A DNA stretch of 64,000 nucleotides from Umezawaea endophytica (lineage in GTDB: Bacteria > Actinomycetota > Actinomycetes > Mycobacteriales > Pseudonocardiaceae): positions 307,943-371,942 of the forward strand of contig NZ_JANYMP010000008.1 in the NCBI RefSeq assembly GCF_025061645.1. Reading direction: 5' to 3'. The translations under genes and the position numbers were made by a program. The number at the start of each line of letters is the position of its first letter. The stretch's first letter is position 1. Under the pieces are notes generated by a model. The model searched no databases, was not told the origin of the DNA, and was given only the letters and a program-made list of their open reading frames with translations. Below, piece after piece: positions 60,967 through 64,000 of the stretch.

Positions 60967-62211
60967 GTGTCACGTGTCCGATGGGCGGTCTTGGGGGCCT
61001 CTCTCCTGGTGGTCCTCGCCGTTGTCGTCGGGGCGCTGCTCGGCGCGCGGCGGACGTTCGCAGGCTTCCCACCGCTGTTCGCCCAGTGGCTGCCGCACGT
61101 CGGCGTCGGCACGCCGCTCGCGCTGCTGGTCGCCGTGCTCGTCATCGCCAAGGGACCGGAGTTGGCCGCGCGGCTGCCGTGGCGCCGGGCGTTGGGGCTC
61201 GGTTACCTGACCGCGGTGGCGTGGACGGTCTCGCTGGCGCTGGTCGACGGCTGGGAGCGCGGGTTCGCGGGCAGGCTGACGACGTCCGACGAGTACCTGC
61301 ACGAGGTCCCCGGCGTCACGGACGTCGGGGCGGTGCTGCGCGGGTTCACCGCGCGAATCCTGGATTACCAGCCGGACTCGTGGACGACGCACGTGTCCGG
61401 GCACCCGCCGGGGGCGCTGCTGGCGTTCGTCGGGCTCGACCGGATCGGGCTGTCCGGCGGGGCGTGGGCCGCGCTGCTGTGCGTGCTGGTCGGCGGTTTG
61501 ACGGCGGTCGCGGTGCCGGTGACCCTGAAGGCCTGGGGGCACGACGAGGCGGCGGCCCGCGCGGTGCTGCCGTTCGCCGTGCTGTTCCCCGGCGCGGTGT
61601 GGATCGGGGTGTCGGCCGACGGCCTGTTCGCGGGCGTGACGGCGTGCGGGGTGGCGCTGCTCGCGCTCGGCAGGCCGCTGCTCGCGGGACTGCTGCTGGG
61701 ACTGGGGATCTTCCTGTCCTACGGACTGGTGCTGGTCGGGGTGATCGCGCTGGTCGTGGCCTGGCGGCAGTGGCGGGCGCTGGCGCTGGCGGCGCTGGCG
61801 GCCGTGGCCGTCGCGGCGGCGTTCGCGCTCGCCGGGTTCTGGTGGCTCGACGGCTACCACCTGGTGGTCGAGCGGTACTACCAGGGCATCGCGGCCGAGC
61901 GGGTCTACTACTACTGGGTGTGGGCGAACCTGGCCGCCGCGCTGCTGGCCGCGGGGCTCGCGCCGATCGCCGGACTCGCGTCGGCGAAGCGCTCACCGGC
62001 GCTCTGGTTGGTCGGCGGGGCCCTCGCGGCGATCCTGTTCGCCGACGCGTCAGGCCTGAGCAAAGCGGAAGTGGAGCGGATATGGCTACCGTTCACCGTG
62101 TGGCTGACAGCCGCGACCGCGTTCCTGCCCGCGAGCCGCCGTAAGCACTGGCTGGCGGTCCAGGCGGGCACGGCGCTGCTGGTCAACCACCTCCTGCTGA
62201 CGAACTGGTGA
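60967..62211 (+). CDS. Polytopic membrane protein, GT-C glycosyltransferase-like
   Basis: 414 residues with about ten membrane helices. The first large outside loop contains SDEYLHEVPGV and SWTTHVSGHPPGALL; the acidic pair and HPPG are as in lipid-linked sugar transferases of GT-C type. Divergent from the GT2 gene, which could supply the lipid-phosphate sugar donor. The exact family was not identified. Confidence 0.68.
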   Translation: MSRVRWAVLGASLLVVLAVVVGALLGARRTFAGFPPLFAQWLPHVGVGTPLALLVAVLVIAKGPELAARLPWRRALGLGYLTAVAWTVSLALVDGWERGFAGRLTTSDEYLHEVPGVTDVGAVLRGFTARILDYQPDSWTTHVSGHPPGALLAFVGLDRIGLSGGAWAALLCVLVGGLTAVAVPVTLKAWGHDEAAARAVLPFAVLFPGAVWIGVSADGLFAGVTACGVALLALGRPLLAGLLLGLGIFLSYGLVLVGVIALVVAWRQWRALALAALAAVAVAAAFALAGFWWLDGYHLVVERYYQGIAAERVYYYWVWANLAAALLAAGLAPIAGLASAKRSPALWLVGGALAAILFADASGLSKAEVERIWLPFTVWLTAATAFLPASRRKHWLAVQAGTALLVNHLLLTNW

Positions 62212-62215
62212 GGCG

Positions 62216-62935
62216 ATGACGAACGAAGGCACGACGGTCGGTCGGGTGCTCGTCGTGGACGACGACATGACCGTCCGCGACGTGGTGCGCCGCTACCTGG
62301 AGCTGAACGGCCACCAGGTCCAGCTCGCGGGCGACGGCGAGACGGCGCTCAGGCTGTTCGCCGAGAACCCGCCCGACCTGGTCGTGCTCGACCTCATGCT
62401 GCCCGGCATCGACGGCCTGGAGGTGTGCAGGCGGCTGCGGCAGCGCAGCGCCGTGCCCGTCGTGATGCTGACGGCGCTCGGCGAGGAGGAGGACCGGATC
62501 GCGGGCCTGCAACTCGGCGCCGACGACTACGTGACGAAGCCGTTCAGCCCCCGCGAACTGGCGCTGCGCGTCACGTCCGTGCTCCGCCGGTCCCGCGCCG
62601 TCCAGACCCCTCCGCCCGTCCGGACGCTGGAGGACGGCGGCCTCAGCGTCGACCTCGGTGCCCGCACGGCCCGCCTCGGCGGCGCCGAACTGTCGTTGAC
62701 CACCAGGGAGTTCGACCTCCTGACGTTCCTCATGTCCAACCCCGGCAGGGCGTTCAACCGCGCCGAACTGCTGGAACGCGTGTGGGGCTGGGAGTTCGGC
62801 GACCAGTCCACCGTGACCGTCCACGTGCGACGGTTGCGCGAGAAGATCGAGACCGACTCCGCGCGCCCGACGCGCATCGCCACGGTGTGGGGCGTCGGCT
62901 ACCGCTACGACCCCGGATCGGGGGCTGGTCGCTGA
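62216..62935 (+). CDS. OmpR-family response regulator
   Basis: 239 residues. Phosphoacceptor Asp59 ([10 protein letters not shown]), [11 protein letters not shown], winged helix with [12 protein letters not shown] and GVGYRYDPG. Five bases after the membrane protein gene and overlapping the kinase start (TGATG), so likely one operon with both. Confidence 0.9.
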   Translation: MTNEGTTVGRVLVVDDDMTVRDVVRRYLELNGHQVQLAGDGETALRLFAENPPDLVVLDLMLPGIDGLEVCRRLRQRSAVPVVMLTALGEEEDRIAGLQLGADDYVTKPFSPRELALRVTSVLRRSRAVQTPPPVRTLEDGGLSVDLGARTARLGGAELSLTTREFDLLTFLMSNPGRAFNRAELLERVWGWEFGDQSTVTVHVRRLREKIETDSARPTRIATVWGVGYRYDPGSGAGR

Positions 62936-63948
62936 TGCTCGTCGAGATCTCCCACATCGCTCCGTTCGCGGTCCTGTTCTCCCTGCCGCTGGCGCTGTTC
63001 GGCGCGTGGCTGCTGCTCCGCAGGCTCATCCACGGCTCGCTGGCCACCGCGCTGTCCGTGCTGGCGACCGTGCCGGTCCTCGCCACCATCGGCGGCGTCC
63101 TCGCGGTCAGCCAGTTCATGTTCACGCCGATCATCACCACGATCCTGCTGATCAGCCTGCTGGTCGCGGTGGTCACGGTCCCGATCGCGATCATGCTCGG
63201 CCGAAGTCTCGCCCGCCGCAGCGTCTGGGAGCACGAGGCCAGGGCCCGCGAACGCGCCGCCGAAGCGTCCCGCCGCGAACTGGTCGCGTGGATCAGCCAC
63301 GACCTCCGCACCCCGCTCGCGGGCATCCGCGCCATGGCCGAGGCACTGGCCGACGGCGTCGTCGCCCAACCGCGCGAGGTCTCCGACTACGCGGGCCGCA
63401 TCAGCACCGAGGCCGACAAGCTCTCCGCGATGGTCGACGACCTGTTCGAACTGTCCCGCATCACCGCGGGCGCCCTGCGCCTCACCCTGTCCGACGTCCC
63501 GCTGGCCGACGTCGTCAGCGAGGTCGTCGCCGCCGCGGGCCCGGTCGCCCAGCGCAAGGGCGTCCACCTCACCGCCAGCGCCGCCACCTGGCCGGTGGTC
63601 CTCGGCAGCGACCCCGAACTCGCACGGGTCGTCCGCAACCTGCTCTCCAACGCCATCCGCCACACCCCGCCGGACGGCACGGTCGCCATCCACGTGGACG
63701 TCGACGGCCAGGAAGCCAGGCTCCAGGTCGACGACGCGTGCGGCGGCATCCCCGAACCGGACCTGCCACGGGTGTTTGAGGTGGCGTTCCGCGGCACCCC
63801 GAGCCGCCACCCGGTGGGCGGCGGCCTCGGCCTGGCCATCGCCCGCGGCCTCGTGGAAGCCCACAAGGGCACCATCGACGCCCAGAACCACGGCCCAGGC
63901 TGCCGCTTCGAGGTCCGCCTGCCCCTGTCCGCCGCGATGGCGGGCTGA
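62935..63948 (+). CDS. Sensor histidine kinase
   Basis: 337 residues. Two or three N-terminal membrane helices (residues 10-90) with almost no extracytoplasmic domain, so it probably senses within the membrane. Phosphoacceptor His122 in [14 protein letters not shown] box [14 protein letters not shown] boxes DDACGGIPE and [11 protein letters not shown]. The first G box has Ala-Cys-Gly for the usual xGxG. Confidence 0.88.
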   Translation: MLVEISHIAPFAVLFSLPLALFGAWLLLRRLIHGSLATALSVLATVPVLATIGGVLAVSQFMFTPIITTILLISLLVAVVTVPIAIMLGRSLARRSVWEHEARARERAAEASRRELVAWISHDLRTPLAGIRAMAEALADGVVAQPREVSDYAGRISTEADKLSAMVDDLFELSRITAGALRLTLSDVPLADVVSEVVAAAGPVAQRKGVHLTASAATWPVVLGSDPELARVVRNLLSNAIRHTPPDGTVAIHVDVDGQEARLQVDDACGGIPEPDLPRVFEVAFRGTPSRHPVGGGLGLAIARGLVEAHKGTIDAQNHGPGCRFEVRLPLSAAMAG

Positions 63949-63959
63949 CGGTCCGCTGG

Positions 63960-64000
63960 TCAGCGGGTCGGGCCGACGTCGGCGCAGGGACCCCGGTGCG
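63960..64000 (-). CDS. Possible C-terminal end of a leftward gene (partial)
   Basis: One reverse frame ends PCADVGPTR at a TGA at 63960-63962 and is open to the right edge. Only 13 codons are visible, so this is a weak call; it would be convergent with the kinase gene. Confidence 0.25.
   Translation of the reverse strand, partial: HRGPCADVGPTR

Overview
The window is high-GC actinobacterial chromosome with abundant GTG starts, leaderless TANNNT promoters, twin-arginine exported proteins and ESX-type secretion genes. Its gene set resembles Pseudonocardiales (Saccharothrix, Lentzea or Actinosynnema type); that placement is inference from protein style, not from a marker gene. About 17 kb in the middle (roughly 11.8-29.5 kb) is accessory DNA with islands of clearly lower GC; both flanks look like ordinary chromosome.

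Left flank (1-11.4 kb): an AfsR/SARP-type regulator running off the left edge is divergent from a type VII secretion (ESX) substrate locus. The locus holds a PE-like/PPE-like pair, the chaperone EspG, two paralogous YbaB/EbfC proteins with acidic Pro-rich tails, an EspC-like small substrate, two WXG-plus-transmembrane proteins and a Pro-rich protein. The Pro-rich protein ends in what reads as a CD38/Aplysia-type ADP-ribosyl cyclase (NAD-consuming) domain, the most striking observation in the window. Three direct repeats at exact 11-bp spacing in front of the PE-like gene look like a SARP operator.

Middle (11.8-29.5 kb): a tandem array of pSAM2-type integrative elements (AICE) in a tRNA-Arg(CCT) gene. 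The intact tRNA lies at the right end; two further copies of its 3' half lie at 12.44 and 15.68 kb. Each junction carries the same right-arm sequence, which implies three successive insertions: element 0 (only its right end left, with a broken HExxH protein gene), element 1 (12.4-15.7 kb, decayed, truncated integrase plus a P-loop ATPase) and element 2 (15.7-29.5 kb, nearly complete). Element 2 carries a toxin-antitoxin-like pair, an sce7725/sce7726-type pair, HD and Nudix proteins, an HTH-PLD regulator, the activator Pra, small conserved proteins, an FtsK-like transfer protein split by a one-base T-run change, a rolling-circle Rep, Xis and Int. In each element a different cargo sits in the slot next to the right end.

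Right flank (29.5-64 kb): an FkbM methyltransferase; a secreted penicillin-acylase-family enzyme with a discoidin domain; a Tat-exported amidase; a LuxR-type regulator; a diguanylate cyclase; BluB; a divergent Zur-box operon of zinc-free ribosomal proteins (S18, L28 / Mrf-like GTPase-family protein, L31, L32); a membrane-anchored STAND-TPR NTPase; a histidine phosphatase; EthD and 3-hydroxyacyl-CoA dehydrogenase genes; an Eis-like acetyltransferase; a TRIC-family channel; an MprAB-like two-component system sharing its direct-repeat operator with a downstream HtrA/PepD-like protease gene; a galactoside import and breakdown locus (ABC transporter, GH42 beta-galactosidase, DeoR regulator, GalT); and a tightly overlapped operon of molybdopterin oxidoreductase, methyltransferase and two glycosyltransferase-fold proteins, facing a GT-C-like membrane protein and a second two-component system. 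No CRISPR array or rRNA gene was seen.
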